Source of the DNA: RCIO01 sp035555795
GTDB taxonomy: Bacteria > Pseudomonadota > Alphaproteobacteria > Rhizobiales > Rhizobiaceae
NCBI GenBank assembly: GCA_035555795.1
Contig: DATMGE010000082.1
Location: 1 to 64,000, forward strand
Direction of reading: 5' to 3'
DNA length: 64,000 bases
This document shows, one piece after another, positions 17,830 to 26,781 of this stretch (the first letter of the stretch is position 1; each line of letters starts with the position of its first letter). A model generated the notes under the pieces. That model was not told where the DNA came from and did not search any database. It saw nothing but the letters and a program-made list of their open reading frames with translations. A program made the position numbers and the translations under genes.

Positions 17830-18933
17830 ATGAACGCAGCGACGACGAGTGCGACCCGCGTGACGGCAGGCGTGAGCTTTGCCGCCCGGCTTGCCTTCGA
17901 GGATATCCACCATGAGTTTTCACCCAGGGCGGTGACGTTGCGCGGCATCACGCTGGCGGCCGAGCCCGGCGAAGTGTTGTGCCTGCTCGGCCCTTCCGGC
18001 TCGGGCAAGACGACGCTGCTGCGGATCGCCGCCGGCATCGAGCCGCAGACCGCGGGACGCGTGCTGCTCAACGGGCGCGAGATTGCCGGGCCGGGCGTCT
18101 TCCTGCCGCCCGAACAACGCTCGGTCGGGCTGGTATTCCAGGATTTTGCGCTGTTTCCGCATCTGACGATCCTCGATAATGTGCGCTTCGGCCTGACCGC
18201 CCTGTCGCCGGAGGAGGCGCGCAAGGAAGCGATGATCTCGCTGGAGCGGGTCGGCCTTGCCGATTATGCGAAAAACTACCCGCATGTGCTTTCGGGCGGC
18301 GAGCAGCAGCGTGTGGCGCTGGCGCGCGCCATCGCGCCGCGCCCGGCGGTGCTTTTGATGGACGAGCCGTTTTCCGGCCTCGATTCCCGCTTGAAGGACA
18401 GCGTGCGCGCCGAGACGCTCGCCATTCTCCGCCACAGCCGGGTGACCTCGGTCGTGGTGACCCACGATGCCGAGGAAGCCATGCGCATGGGCGACCGCAT
18501 CGCGCTGCTGAAGGATGGCCGGCTGGTGCAGGTCGGAACGGCGCAGGAACTCTATAATCGACCCGCAAGCCTTTTTGCCGCCGGATTTTTTTCCGAGATT
18601 AACGTCTTCGAGGCGCGGGTGCATTCAGGCGCGGTCGAAACGCCGCTCGGCCGTTTTCCCGCAGCCGCGTTCGAGGAGGGCAAGCCCGTATCGGTAGCGC
18701 TCCGCCTGACCGCTTTCGATGTCAGCGAGACGGGAGACGCGCTGCCGGCACGAATCCTCTCGCGCCGTTTCCTCGGCGTCGTGGAACTGCTGGAGCTTGC
18801 GGTCCCCGGCCTCGATACGCCGGTGCGGGCGCGGGTGCGGTGCGGCGCTTTGTCCGACGGCGCCCGCGACATATCGGTTACGCTGCGTCATTCGGACGTG
18901 CTTGTGTTTGAAAGAAACGGCGAAAACGCCTAA
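17830..18933 (+). CDS. ABC transporter ATP-binding protein, FbpC/PotA-like, without cognate permease
   Basis: 367 residues. Walker A GPSGSGKTT is at about residue 53-61, the Q-loop is in GLVFQDFALFPHL, the signature is LSGGEQQRVALARA at about 154, and Walker B is VLLMDEPFSGLD, followed by the H-loop VVTHDAEEA. The C-terminal 90 residues look like a TOBE-type regulatory domain, as in iron(III) or polyamine importers. No permease or binding protein gene is adjacent. The gene is inserted in the scpAB-tatABC run, 42 bases after scpB and 35 before tatA. It may serve a permease encoded elsewhere; substrate unknown. Confidence 0.85.
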   Translation: MNAATTSATRVTAGVSFAARLAFEDIHHEFSPRAVTLRGITLAAEPGEVLCLLGPSGSGKTTLLRIAAGIEPQTAGRVLLNGREIAGPGVFLPPEQRSVGLVFQDFALFPHLTILDNVRFGLTALSPEEARKEAMISLERVGLADYAKNYPHVLSGGEQQRVALARAIAPRPAVLLMDEPFSGLDSRLKDSVRAETLAILRHSRVTSVVVTHDAEEAMRMGDRIALLKDGRLVQVGTAQELYNRPASLFAAGFFSEINVFEARVHSGAVETPLGRFPAAAFEEGKPVSVALRLTAFDVSETGDALPARILSRRFLGVVELLELAVPGLDTPVRARVRCGALSDGARDISVTLRHSDVLVFERNGENA

Positions 18934-18968
18934 GTCAATTCGGGAACACGGTTCAGGAGGCTTCCGTC

Positions 18969-19190
18969 ATGGGTAGTTTTTCAATCTGGCACTGGCTCAT
19001 CGTGCTTGTCGTCGTGCTGTTGCTGTTTGGGCGCGGCAAGATCCCCGAGCTGATGGGCGACATGGCCAAGGGCATCAAGAGCTTCAAGAAGGGCATGTCC
19101 GAAGAGGACGAGGCGGATACCAAGACCGTCGAGCACCGCGTCGACGAGACGGTCGGCGCGCCCAAGGAAAAAGCAACGAAGTCGTCCTGA
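18969..19190 (+). CDS. tatA: Sec-independent protein translocase TatA
   Basis: 73 residues: one N-terminal transmembrane helix (WHWLIVLVVVLLLFGRGKIP), the Phe-Gly hinge (LLFGRGK), an amphipathic helix GDMAKGIKSFKKGM, and a charged tail. TatA oligomers form the transport site for folded proteins carrying twin-arginine signals. AGGAGG lies 9 bases before the ATG. It is the first gene of tatABC and is separated from tatB by 45 bases. Confidence 0.95.
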   Translation: MGSFSIWHWLIVLVVVLLLFGRGKIPELMGDMAKGIKSFKKGMSEEDEADTKTVEHRVDETVGAPKEKATKSS

Positions 19191-19235
19191 CGGCGTCGCG
19201 CCGGAAGCCGCGTCGAGTCCTTGCGGATATGAGCC

Positions 19236-19925
19236 ATGTTTGAAGTCGGCTGGACCGAGATGCTCGTCATCGCGATCGTGATGATCGTGGTGGTGGGGCC
19301 TAAAGACCTGCCAAAAATGCTGCGTGCCTTCGGCAAGACGACGTCGAAGCTGCGCGTCATGGCGGGCGATTTCCGCAAGCAGTTCGACGAGGCGCTCAAG
19401 GAAGCCGAGCTGGATGACGTCAAGGGCGTGATCGACGAGGCGCGCAAGCTCAATCCCACCAATCAGGTGAAGGATGCGCTCAACCCGATGCGCAAGGCGG
19501 CCGACGACGTTCGGGCCGGCCTTCAGTCGGCGCTGAATCCGGGCACCGCGCCCAAGGTGCCGCCATCGACGCCGGTTCCGGCCGAGCCGCTGAAGAACGG
19601 CTCGGTCGAACTGCCCGCCGAATTGCTGGGTGACGGTTCCGCCAGCGACATGTCGAAGGTGAATGCGGCGGCCGCCGCCAACATGAAGGCAAGTGCGCCC
19701 CGCGCGCCGGCCGAGACTGCCGCGGCAACGCCCGCGCCGGCCGAGGCACCTGCGCCGACGAGCCAGCCGAAAACACCGCGCAAGGCTGCTGCACCGCGCA
19801 AGGCCGCACAGCCTGCGGAAGCGAAGGCGGCGACGAAGGCCGCTGCCACAAAGGCCATCAAGCCTGCCGCCGCCGCGAAGCCGGCGCGCAAGACCGGTGC
19901 GAAGCCCGGCGGAGCCAGTAAATGA
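19236..19925 (+). CDS. tatB: Sec-independent protein translocase TatB
   Basis: 229 residues. The N terminus MFEVGWTEMLVIAIVMIVVV followed by GPKDLPKMLRAFGKT is the TatB-type helix-hinge-amphipathic helix, with the conserved Glu in the membrane helix and Gly-Pro hinge. The rest is a long Ala/Pro/Lys-rich tail (about residue 100 onward), common in alphaproteobacteria. With TatC it forms the twin-arginine signal receptor. Its stop overlaps the tatC start (ATGA). Confidence 0.94.
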   Translation: MFEVGWTEMLVIAIVMIVVVGPKDLPKMLRAFGKTTSKLRVMAGDFRKQFDEALKEAELDDVKGVIDEARKLNPTNQVKDALNPMRKAADDVRAGLQSALNPGTAPKVPPSTPVPAEPLKNGSVELPAELLGDGSASDMSKVNAAAAANMKASAPRAPAETAAATPAPAEAPAPTSQPKTPRKAAAPRKAAQPAEAKAATKAAATKAIKPAAAAKPARKTGAKPGGASK

Positions 19926-20767
19926 GCGCTGAAGACGACGAGATCGAGAAGTCTTCAGCGCCGCTGATCGAGCATCTGGTGGAGTTGCGCACGCGGCTCA
20001 TCTGGTCGCTCGGCGGTTTCTTCGTCGCCTTTCTGGTCTGCTTCTATTTCGCCCAGCCGATCTTCAACCTGCTCGTGGTGCCGTTCCAGTGGGCGACGGC
20101 CTGGGCGGGGCTCGATCCGCACAAGGTGGACCTGATCTACACCGCGCCGCAGGAATTCTTCTTCACCCAGGTGAAGATCGGTGCGTTCGGCGGCATGGTT
20201 CTCGCCTTTCCGCTGATCGCCACGCAGATCTACAAATTCGTCGCGCCGGGCCTCTACAAGAACGAGCGGGCGGCGTTCATGCCGTTCCTGGTCGCGTCGC
20301 CGATCCTGTTCCTGATCGGCGCGGCGCTGGTCTATTTCTTCTTCACGCCCATGGTCATGTGGTTCTTCCTGTCGATGCAGCAGGTGGGACCCGATACCGA
20401 GATCCAGATTTCGCTGCTGCCACGCGTGTCGGAATATCTCGGCCTGATCATGACGCTGATCTTCTCCTTCGGGCTGGTGTTCCAGCTGCCGGTGGTCACC
20501 TCGTTGATGGTCCGCACCGGACTGCTGAGCGCGGCGGGCCTTGCCGACAAGCGCAAATGGGCGATCGTGATCGCCTTCATCGTGGCAGCCGTGCTGACGC
20601 CGCCGGATCCGGTGAGCCAGATCGGCCTCGCGCTGCCGACCATCATTCTCTACGAGGTTTCCATCTGGCTCGCGCGGCGCATCGAGCGCCGGCGCAAGGC
20701 CGACGAGATCGCCCGCGAAAAGGCGGAGGCCGAGGCCGGCGAAGCCGAACCCAAGGCGGCGGAATAG
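19922..20767 (+). CDS. tatC: Sec-independent protein translocase TatC
   Basis: 281 residues and six predicted transmembrane helices. Family motifs: HLVELRTRLIWSLGGFF at the N terminus, the periplasmic APQEFFFTQVKIGAFGGMVL, and LTPPDPVSQIGLALPTIILY near the last helices. TatC is the integral receptor for the twin-arginine signal. It has an extra basic and acidic C-terminal tail (about residue 255-281). The ATG overlaps the tatB stop, so coupling is expected. The Tat-type signal of OpgG (48759) is a likely client. Confidence 0.95.
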   Translation: MSAEDDEIEKSSAPLIEHLVELRTRLIWSLGGFFVAFLVCFYFAQPIFNLLVVPFQWATAWAGLDPHKVDLIYTAPQEFFFTQVKIGAFGGMVLAFPLIATQIYKFVAPGLYKNERAAFMPFLVASPILFLIGAALVYFFFTPMVMWFFLSMQQVGPDTEIQISLLPRVSEYLGLIMTLIFSFGLVFQLPVVTSLMVRTGLLSAAGLADKRKWAIVIAFIVAAVLTPPDPVSQIGLALPTIILYEVSIWLARRIERRRKADEIAREKAEAEAGEAEPKAAE

Positions 20768-20849
20768 CTGCGGTGCTTGCTTCCACGGCGAAGCCGTTCT
20801 AACCCACATCGCGCCGGGCGCTCGGTTCCGGCTTTCGTGGGAAGACGCC

Positions 20850-22151
20850 ATGCTCGACATCAGATGGATTCGCGAAAACCCCAATGCGCTGGTGGATGCG
20901 CTGCGCAAGCGGCCTTCCTATGCGGCCAACGCGCAATCCATCGTCGATGACGTCATCGCGCGCGACGAGGCGCGGCGGGCGCATACGACCGAACTCCAGC
21001 AGAAGCAGGAGCGGCGCAACGCCGCGTCGAAGGAGATCGGCAATGCCATGCGCGCCGGCGACGCCGCGCGCGCCGAGGAACTGAAGGCCGAGGTCAACGC
21101 GATCAAGAGCTTCGTGCAGGAGGGGGAATCCCGTGAGCGCGAGCTGGACAGGGCGCTGGCCGATGCGCTTGCCGTGCTGCCCAACGTGCCGCTGCCGGAT
21201 GTGCCGGAAGGCAAGGACGAGCACGAGAATGTGGAAGTTCGCAAGGTAGGCGAGGTGAAGCCGCGCGCGAACTGGCTGCGCGAACATTTCGAGATCGGCG
21301 AGGCGCTGGGCCTGATGGATTTCGAGCGCGCCGCAAAGCTTTCGGGCGCGCGCTTCACGGTGCTGAAGGGTCAGCTTGCGCGGCTGGAGCGGGCGCTCGG
21401 TCAGTTCATGCTCGACCTGCACACGACCGAACATGGCTATACGGAAGTGATCCCACCGCTGCTGGTGCGCGACGAGGCGCTTTACGGAACCGGGCAGTTG
21501 CCGAAATTCGAGGAGGATCTTTTCTTCGTGCCGCATGGCGAGGCGCGGCTGGGTCTCATCCCCACGTCGGAAGTGCCGCTGACCAATCTCGTGCGCGATG
21601 AGATCGTGGATGCGAAATCGCTGCCGCTGCGCTTCACCGCGCTGACGCCGTGCTTCCGTTCCGAAGCGGGCTCGGCGGGTCGCGACACGCGCGGCATGCT
21701 GCGCCAGCACCAGTTCTACAAGGTCGAGATGGTGTCGATCACCGATGCGGAAAGCTCGACGATCGAGCATGAGCGCATGACGGATTGCGCCGAAGAGGTG
21801 CTGAGGCGGCTGGGCCTGCCGTTCCGCACGGTTGTGCTGTGCTCCGGCGACATGGGGTTCGGCGCACGTAAGACCTATGACATCGAGGTCTGGCTGCCCG
21901 GCCAGAACGCCTATCGCGAGATTTCGTCCTGTTCGGTGTGCGGCGATTTCCAGGCGCGCCGCATGGATGCGCGCTATCGGCCCGAGGGCGAGAAGCAGAC
22001 GCGCTTCCTACATACGCTCAACGGTTCGGGCGTGGCTGTCGGGCGGGCGCTGATCGCGGTGATCGAAAATTACCAGAACGAGGACGGCTCCGTCACCATT
22101 CCGCAAGTCTTGCGTCCCTATATGGGCGGTCTGGAAAGAATCGGAGCCTAG
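20850..22151 (+). CDS. serS: Serine--tRNA ligase
   Basis: 433 residues, class II synthetase. The N-terminal long coiled-coil arm (about residue 30-105, rich in Ala/Glu/Arg) grips the variable arm of tRNA-Ser. Class II motif 2 includes TALTPCFRSEAGSAGRDTRG with RQHQFYKVEM. Motif 3 is FLHTLNGSGVAVGRALIAVI. It charges tRNA-Ser and also feeds selenocysteine where present. It is followed by surE after only 6 bases. Confidence 0.96.
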   Translation: MLDIRWIRENPNALVDALRKRPSYAANAQSIVDDVIARDEARRAHTTELQQKQERRNAASKEIGNAMRAGDAARAEELKAEVNAIKSFVQEGESRERELDRALADALAVLPNVPLPDVPEGKDEHENVEVRKVGEVKPRANWLREHFEIGEALGLMDFERAAKLSGARFTVLKGQLARLERALGQFMLDLHTTEHGYTEVIPPLLVRDEALYGTGQLPKFEEDLFFVPHGEARLGLIPTSEVPLTNLVRDEIVDAKSLPLRFTALTPCFRSEAGSAGRDTRGMLRQHQFYKVEMVSITDAESSTIEHERMTDCAEEVLRRLGLPFRTVVLCSGDMGFGARKTYDIEVWLPGQNAYREISSCSVCGDFQARRMDARYRPEGEKQTRFLHTLNGSGVAVGRALIAVIENYQNEDGSVTIPQVLRPYMGGLERIGA

Positions 22152-22157
22152 TTGCCG

Positions 22158-22916
22158 ATGCGCATACTGCTGACGAATGACGACGGTATCCACGCCGATG
22201 GCCTTGCGGCGCTGGAGCGTATCGCGCGGCGCTTTACCGACGATGTCTGGGTGGTGGCGCCCGAACACGACCAGTCCGGTTTCGCGCATTCGCTGTCGCT
22301 TTCGGAGCCGCTGCGGCTGCGCAGGATGGACGACCGCCATTTTGCGCTGCGCGGCACGCCGACCGATTGCGTCATCATGGGTGTGCGCAAGCTGATGCCG
22401 GAGCCGCCGGACCTGATCCTGTCGGGTGTCAATTCCGGCTCCAACGTTGCCGACGACGTGACCTATTCGGGCACGATTGCCGGCGCGATGGAAGGCACAC
22501 TGCTCGGCATCCGCTCCTTCGCGCTCAGCCAGTCCTACAATTTCCGGGACGAGACGCGCATCGTTCCGTGGGAAGTGGTCGAGGCGCATGCGCCGGCGCT
22601 GCTGGAAAGACTGATCGACACGCAGCTTCCGCCCGGCGTATTCCTGAACCTCAATTTCCCCAACTGCCTGCCGGACGATGTGCAGGGTGTCTCGGTGACG
22701 AGCCAGGGTAAGTTCGTGCACGGCCTGTGGGTGGACGAGCGGCGCGACGGGCGCGGCTTCCCATATTTCTGGCTGCGCTTCGGCCGCGAGCAGACCGAGG
22801 TCAAGCCCGGCACCGACATGGCGGCGCTGCGCGACCGGCACATTTCGGTGACGCCGCTGCATCTCGACCTTACCGCCCATGAGGTGATGTCGAACCTCGC
22901 AAAGGCGCTCGCATGA
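22158..22916 (+). CDS. surE: 5'/3'-nucleotidase SurE
   Basis: 252 residues. The N-terminal signature MRILLTNDDGIHADGL supplies the metal-binding Asp-Asp. Further family motifs are VVAPEHDQSGFAHSLS, GTPTDCVIMGV and LSGVNSGSNVADDVTYSGT. SurE removes phosphate from nucleoside 5'- and 3'-monophosphates and is linked to stationary-phase survival. ATG 22158 is preferred over TTG 22152. It overlaps pcm by 4 bases, as in the surE-pcm pair of E. coli. Confidence 0.95.
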   Translation: MRILLTNDDGIHADGLAALERIARRFTDDVWVVAPEHDQSGFAHSLSLSEPLRLRRMDDRHFALRGTPTDCVIMGVRKLMPEPPDLILSGVNSGSNVADDVTYSGTIAGAMEGTLLGIRSFALSQSYNFRDETRIVPWEVVEAHAPALLERLIDTQLPPGVFLNLNFPNCLPDDVQGVSVTSQGKFVHGLWVDERRDGRGFPYFWLRFGREQTEVKPGTDMAALRDRHISVTPLHLDLTAHEVMSNLAKALA

Positions 22917-23563
22917 CGGCAGCTGCGGACAGGGAGGGGTTCGCGGCGCTGATGCTGCGCATGCGCTCCGCCGGTGTCGGGACCCAGCAGCTCTTTTCCG
23001 CCATCGAGGCGACGCCGCGTCGCGACTTCGTGCCGGCGCAATGGCAGGATGTCGCCTGGCAGGACGGCATGATCCCGATCCCTTGCGGAGAAGCCATCGA
23101 GGGCATCGACCTGCAGACCCGCGCGCTCGCCGCGCTGGACATCGCGGAAAGCTGCCGGGTGCTGGAGATCGGTACCGGCAGCGGCTTCACCGCCGCCGTT
23201 ATCGGACGCCTCGCCGCACGGGTCCTCACCGTCGAGCGCTATCGCACGCTGGCGGGCGAGGCGACGCAGCGCATGGTCTCCCTGGGCCTCGGCCACGTCA
23301 TCGTGCGCCATGCCGACGGGTCCAACGGCTTGCCTGCGGAAGGACCGTTCGACCGTATCGTCGTGTGGGGCGCATTCGACAGCATGCCGCGTCTCTTCGT
23401 CGACCAGCTGGCATCGGGCGGCATCATGGTCGCGCCGATCGGGCCGGGCGATGGCGTGCAGAAATTTGCGCGGCTGACCAAGCTCGGCAGCAGGTTCGAG
23501 CGCGAAGATATTGCCGAGGTACGGCTCCAGCCGCTTGTCCATGGCCTTGCCGCCGCCCTTTGA
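22913..23563 (+). CDS. pcm: Protein-L-isoaspartate O-methyltransferase
   Basis: 216 residues with canonical PIMT motifs: EATPRRDFVPAQWQDVAWQD (the loop before motif I), VLEIGTGSGFTAAVIGRLA (motif I), and RIVVWGAFDSMPRLFVDQL. It methylates isoaspartyl residues in damaged proteins as the first step of repair. In contrast to the divergent paralogue at 790-1449, the glycine-rich loop is intact. The start overlaps the surE stop. The following gene is the NlpD-like protein, so the order surE-pcm-nlpD is kept. Confidence 0.93.
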   Translation: MTAAADREGFAALMLRMRSAGVGTQQLFSAIEATPRRDFVPAQWQDVAWQDGMIPIPCGEAIEGIDLQTRALAALDIAESCRVLEIGTGSGFTAAVIGRLAARVLTVERYRTLAGEATQRMVSLGLGHVIVRHADGSNGLPAEGPFDRIVVWGAFDSMPRLFVDQLASGGIMVAPIGPGDGVQKFARLTKLGSRFEREDIAEVRLQPLVHGLAAAL

Positions 23564-23658
23564 GTGGAAAAACTTACAATCGAATCTCCCGCTTAACCGA
23601 CCAGTAAGATTAACAGGCTCTAATTGGTGCAGAGTCTGGTTCGGGTGCGGGTAGAGTT

Positions 23659-25260
23659 ATGCAGTTCCCACTCATCAAGCGTCTTGCTTCAAATCGTGTC
23701 GCGCGCAATGCCGCAGTCGTTCTGCTGGCGAGTACGGCGGCGGGTTGCAGTTCGGACGTGATGCGATTTGACGACGGTCTTTTCACTGGATCGACGCAGA
23801 ACCAGCGAAGCATCATTGCGCCCCAGGCAAGCCAGCAGCCCTATCCGGGCGATGTGGCCGGCGTCGACAACAGGTCGACTGGCTCGATCCAGCGCACGCG
23901 GCGCTCCGACGTTCTTGCCGGACCCGTGACATATGCCCGTCCGAACGGAACGGTGGGGCAGGGCAATGCGCAGGTGGCCGCAGCGCCCGTGTCGCAGCCC
24001 TATCCCGCGGTGACGCGCCAGCCTGCGCCGAGCATTTCGCGCCAGCCCATGGCTGCACCGCCCGTCGATCGTACGGTGACCGGTTCCACGCAGCGCCCGG
24101 TGCCGCAGATGCCGCCGGCTGCGCCCGCGCCGACGGTTGCCGCGGCGCCGCAGCAGCCCGGCGATGCCGGCTGGATGCGCGCAGGCGGAACGCAGGTGAC
24201 CGTTCGTTCGGGCGAGACAGTCTATAACCTGTCGAAGCGCTTCGGCGTGCCGGTCAATGCGATCCTGAGCGCCAACGGCATGGCCGGCGCGAATGAACTG
24301 GCGGCCGGCCAGCAGATCGTCATTCCGACCTATGTCTATGCGCGCAATGCTCCGGTTTCGATGCCGGACCACAATCCGGACGTCCTGGCCGCGAAATCGT
24401 CGCGCGGGATGAAGACCGATGTCGATCCGAGCCGCGCGCCGACGCCGGTCCAGGCGCCGGCGGACCGGCTGGCCGTGCTGCCGCAGACGCCGCGCGTCGG
24501 CGAGCGTCCGCAGCAGGCTGCAATTGCCCCGGCCGCGCCGGCCCCGGCTTCGAACGGCAATGCCTATGCGGTCGTTTCCGGCGATACGCTGTCCGCGATC
24601 GCACGCAAGACGGGTACGACCACGACGGCGCTGAAACAGGCGAACAATCTTCAGGACGGTGTCCTGCGCGTCGGCCAGAAGCTGGTGATTCCCGCCGCAG
24701 GGCAGGCGCCAAGGGTCCAGCCGGCAGTGGCGCAGGCGCCGGCGGTCGACACGCGCACCACCGGCACGGTGCCTGCGGCCGCGGCGGTCGTGAAGCCGGA
24801 AGCGCCGGCGGCAAGCCCGCGTCAGTCGGAAGCCGTGATCCAGGAAGCGTCGCTCGATCCGTCCAGCGCGCCGGACGCAACCGGCATCGGCCGCATGCGC
24901 TGGCCAGCGCGCGGCCGTGTCGTCAGCGGCTTCGGCGGATCCTCCGGCGGCAAGCGTAATGACGGTATCGATATCTCTCTGCCGGAAGGAACGGCGGTGA
25001 AGGCGGCCGAAAACGGCGTCGTCATCTATGCCGGCGATGGGCTGAAGGAATTCGGCAATACCGTGCTCGTACGCCACGAGAACGGGCTGGTGACCGTCTA
25101 TGGCCATGCAAGCGAACTCAAGGTGAAGCGTGGCGATACCGTGCGCCGCGGGCAGGACATCGCCCTGTCGGGACTGAGCGGCAATGCGCAGCAGCCGAAG
25201 CTTCACTTCGAGGTGCGGAAGAACTCGACGCCCGTCGATCCGGCGAAATTCCTCGAATAG
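23659..25260 (+). CDS. nlpD: NlpD-like lipoprotein with two LysM domains and a degenerate LytM (M23) domain
   Basis: 533 residues. An N-terminal hydrophobic segment ends in STAAGC, with Cys30 a probable lipid-attachment site. Two LysM domains follow (about 179-224, VRSGETVYNLSKRFGVPVNA; about 304-346, VVSGDTLSAIARKTGTTTTA), separated by Pro/Ala linkers. The C-terminal LytM/M23 domain (about 415-533) has Asn in place of the first zinc ligand (KRNDGIDIS instead of H-x-G-x-D) and Lys in place of the catalytic His (PKLHFEVR instead of HLH). It is therefore probably not a peptidase but an amidase activator, like NlpD or DipM at the septum. It follows surE-pcm, as in E. coli. Confidence 0.85.
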   Translation: MQFPLIKRLASNRVARNAAVVLLASTAAGCSSDVMRFDDGLFTGSTQNQRSIIAPQASQQPYPGDVAGVDNRSTGSIQRTRRSDVLAGPVTYARPNGTVGQGNAQVAAAPVSQPYPAVTRQPAPSISRQPMAAPPVDRTVTGSTQRPVPQMPPAAPAPTVAAAPQQPGDAGWMRAGGTQVTVRSGETVYNLSKRFGVPVNAILSANGMAGANELAAGQQIVIPTYVYARNAPVSMPDHNPDVLAAKSSRGMKTDVDPSRAPTPVQAPADRLAVLPQTPRVGERPQQAAIAPAAPAPASNGNAYAVVSGDTLSAIARKTGTTTTALKQANNLQDGVLRVGQKLVIPAAGQAPRVQPAVAQAPAVDTRTTGTVPAAAAVVKPEAPAASPRQSEAVIQEASLDPSSAPDATGIGRMRWPARGRVVSGFGGSSGGKRNDGIDISLPEGTAVKAAENGVVIYAGDGLKEFGNTVLVRHENGLVTVYGHASELKVKRGDTVRRGQDIALSGLSGNAQQPKLHFEVRKNSTPVDPAKFLE

Positions 25261-25317
25261 CCATAAGCAACAAGAATATCAGGCCCGTTATTACCTCCAG
25301 TCCGGGCCTGCCATATT

Positions 25318-25346
25318 GCCCGCCTCCGAAAGAGGCGGGCTTTTTT
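25318..25346 (+). terminator. Rho-independent terminator after nlpD
   Basis: The stem GCCCGCCTC / GAGGCGGGC with loop CGAAA is followed by TTTTTT. It lies 57 bases after the nlpD stop and abuts the stop of the convergent ATPase gene. Confidence 0.9.
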
Positions 25347-26224
25347 CATGGCTGGAGGCGTTTGCCCACGCGACCGGCGTAATCCTGCACGAACTGCCAT
25401 GCGACGCGGCCCGAGCGGCTGCCGCGCGTGGTCGCCCATTCGAGCGCGTCGGCCCGCACCGAATCGTCGAAGGCGCCGAGGCCGAAATGCGCGACATAGC
25501 CCTCGACCATGGCGAGATAGTCGTCCTGCGAACATTTGTGGAAGCCGAGCCACAGGCCGAAACGATCCGACAGCGAGACCTTTTCCTCCACGGCCTCGGA
25601 CGGATTGATCGCCGTCGAGCGCTCATTGTCGATCATGTCGCGCGGCAGGAGGTGCCGCCGGTTCGAGGTCGCATAGAAGATGACATTGTCCGGCCGGCCC
25701 TCCACGCCGCCCTCGAGTGCCGCCTTGAGCGACTTGTAGGACGTGTCGTCATGGTCGAATGACAGGTCGTCGCAGAACAGGATGAAGCGGTAGGGCGCCA
25801 CCTTCAGCAGGCCCATGAGGCGCGGCAGGCTGTCGATGTCCTCGCGATGGATCTCGATCAACTTCAGCGGCGGGGCGCCTTCGGCGCGATCGGCATTGAC
25901 CGTCGCATGCGATGCCTTGACCAGCGAGGATTTGCCCATGCCGCGCGCGCCCCAAAGAAGGACGTTGTTGGCCGGCAAGCCGGCGGCGAAGCGCGCGGTA
26001 TTGTCCACAAGCATGTCGCGTACGCGATCGACGCCACGAATGAGCCCGATATCGACGCGATTGACCCTGGCCACCGGTTCGAGCGTCAGGGCTTCGGGCG
26101 TCCATACGAAGCAGTCGGCCGCCTCGAAGTCGGCTTTCGGTTCCGCAGGTGGCGAAAGCCGTTCCAGCGCGCTGGCGATACGCTCGAGCAGGGCGGCATC
26201 CGGCAGGGTGGGGGTCTGGGTCAT
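25346..26224 (-). CDS. AAA-type ATPase, DUF815 family
   Basis: 292 residues. Walker A is NNVLLWGARGMGKSSLVKAS near residue 88-107 and Walker B is RFILFCDDLSFD near 150. VIFYATSNRRHLLPRDMIDN resembles sensor 1 plus the sequence after it, and the C-terminal part is helical. The DUF815 family is a widespread single-domain ATPase of unknown role in proteobacteria. ATG 26224 is chosen because GGAAAG lies 8 bases upstream; ATG 26230 is too close to it. It is transcribed toward nlpD and divergent from yajC. No partner gene is evident. Confidence 0.85.
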   Translation of the reverse strand: MTQTPTLPDAALLERIASALERLSPPAEPKADFEAADCFVWTPEALTLEPVARVNRVDIGLIRGVDRVRDMLVDNTARFAAGLPANNVLLWGARGMGKSSLVKASHATVNADRAEGAPPLKLIEIHREDIDSLPRLMGLLKVAPYRFILFCDDLSFDHDDTSYKSLKAALEGGVEGRPDNVIFYATSNRRHLLPRDMIDNERSTAINPSEAVEEKVSLSDRFGLWLGFHKCSQDDYLAMVEGYVAHFGLGAFDDSVRADALEWATTRGSRSGRVAWQFVQDYAGRVGKRLQP

Positions 26225-26392
26225 CGGCATGTCTTTCCATCGGCGAAACCGGCGTCGGCTCTAGCACGCGGCCACCGGAAAGCGCAAAGCTGCGCGTCCC
26301 TTCAGGCGCGGTTGCATTGGCGCTGTTACCGACTATATTCCGCGCAACTTTGACCCGGGCTGTCAGTCCCGCACATTCCTCAGGAGTTCCCC

Positions 26393-26734
26393 ATGTTCGT
26401 GACCCCGGCTTTCGCGCAATCCGGCGCAGGCGGCGCGCCCGATATGCTGGTCAGCATCCTGCCCTTCATCCTCATCTTCGTGATCATGTATTTCCTGATC
26501 ATCCGCCCGCAGCGGGCGCAGATGAAGAAGCGCCAGGCACTGCTCGCGGCAATCCGCCGCGGCGACAGCGTCGTGACCGGCGGCGGCCTGCTCGGCAAGG
26601 TGACCAAGGTCATCAACGACAACGAGCTTGAAATCGACCTCGGCAACGGCCTGAAGGTGACCGCGCTGCGCGGAACGATCGCCGATGTGCGCGTGAAGGG
26701 CGAGCCGATCGCCAACGAGAACGTCAAGAAATAA
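26393..26734 (+). CDS. yajC: Sec translocase accessory subunit YajC
   Basis: 113 residues. One transmembrane helix (MLVSILPFILIFVIMYFLII) is followed by the signature RPQRAQMKKRQALLAAIRRG and the small beta domain GDSVVTGGGLLGKVTKV. YajC joins SecD and SecF at the SecYEG translocon. The gene precedes the fused secDF by 47 bases and has AGGAG upstream of its ATG. Confidence 0.95.
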   Translation: MFVTPAFAQSGAGGAPDMLVSILPFILIFVIMYFLIIRPQRAQMKKRQALLAAIRRGDSVVTGGGLLGKVTKVINDNELEIDLGNGLKVTALRGTIADVRVKGEPIANENVKK

Positions 26735-26781
26735 CCGCATTGAAGGCCGACCCACCGGGTTGGCCTGCGCGCCGAGGCAAC

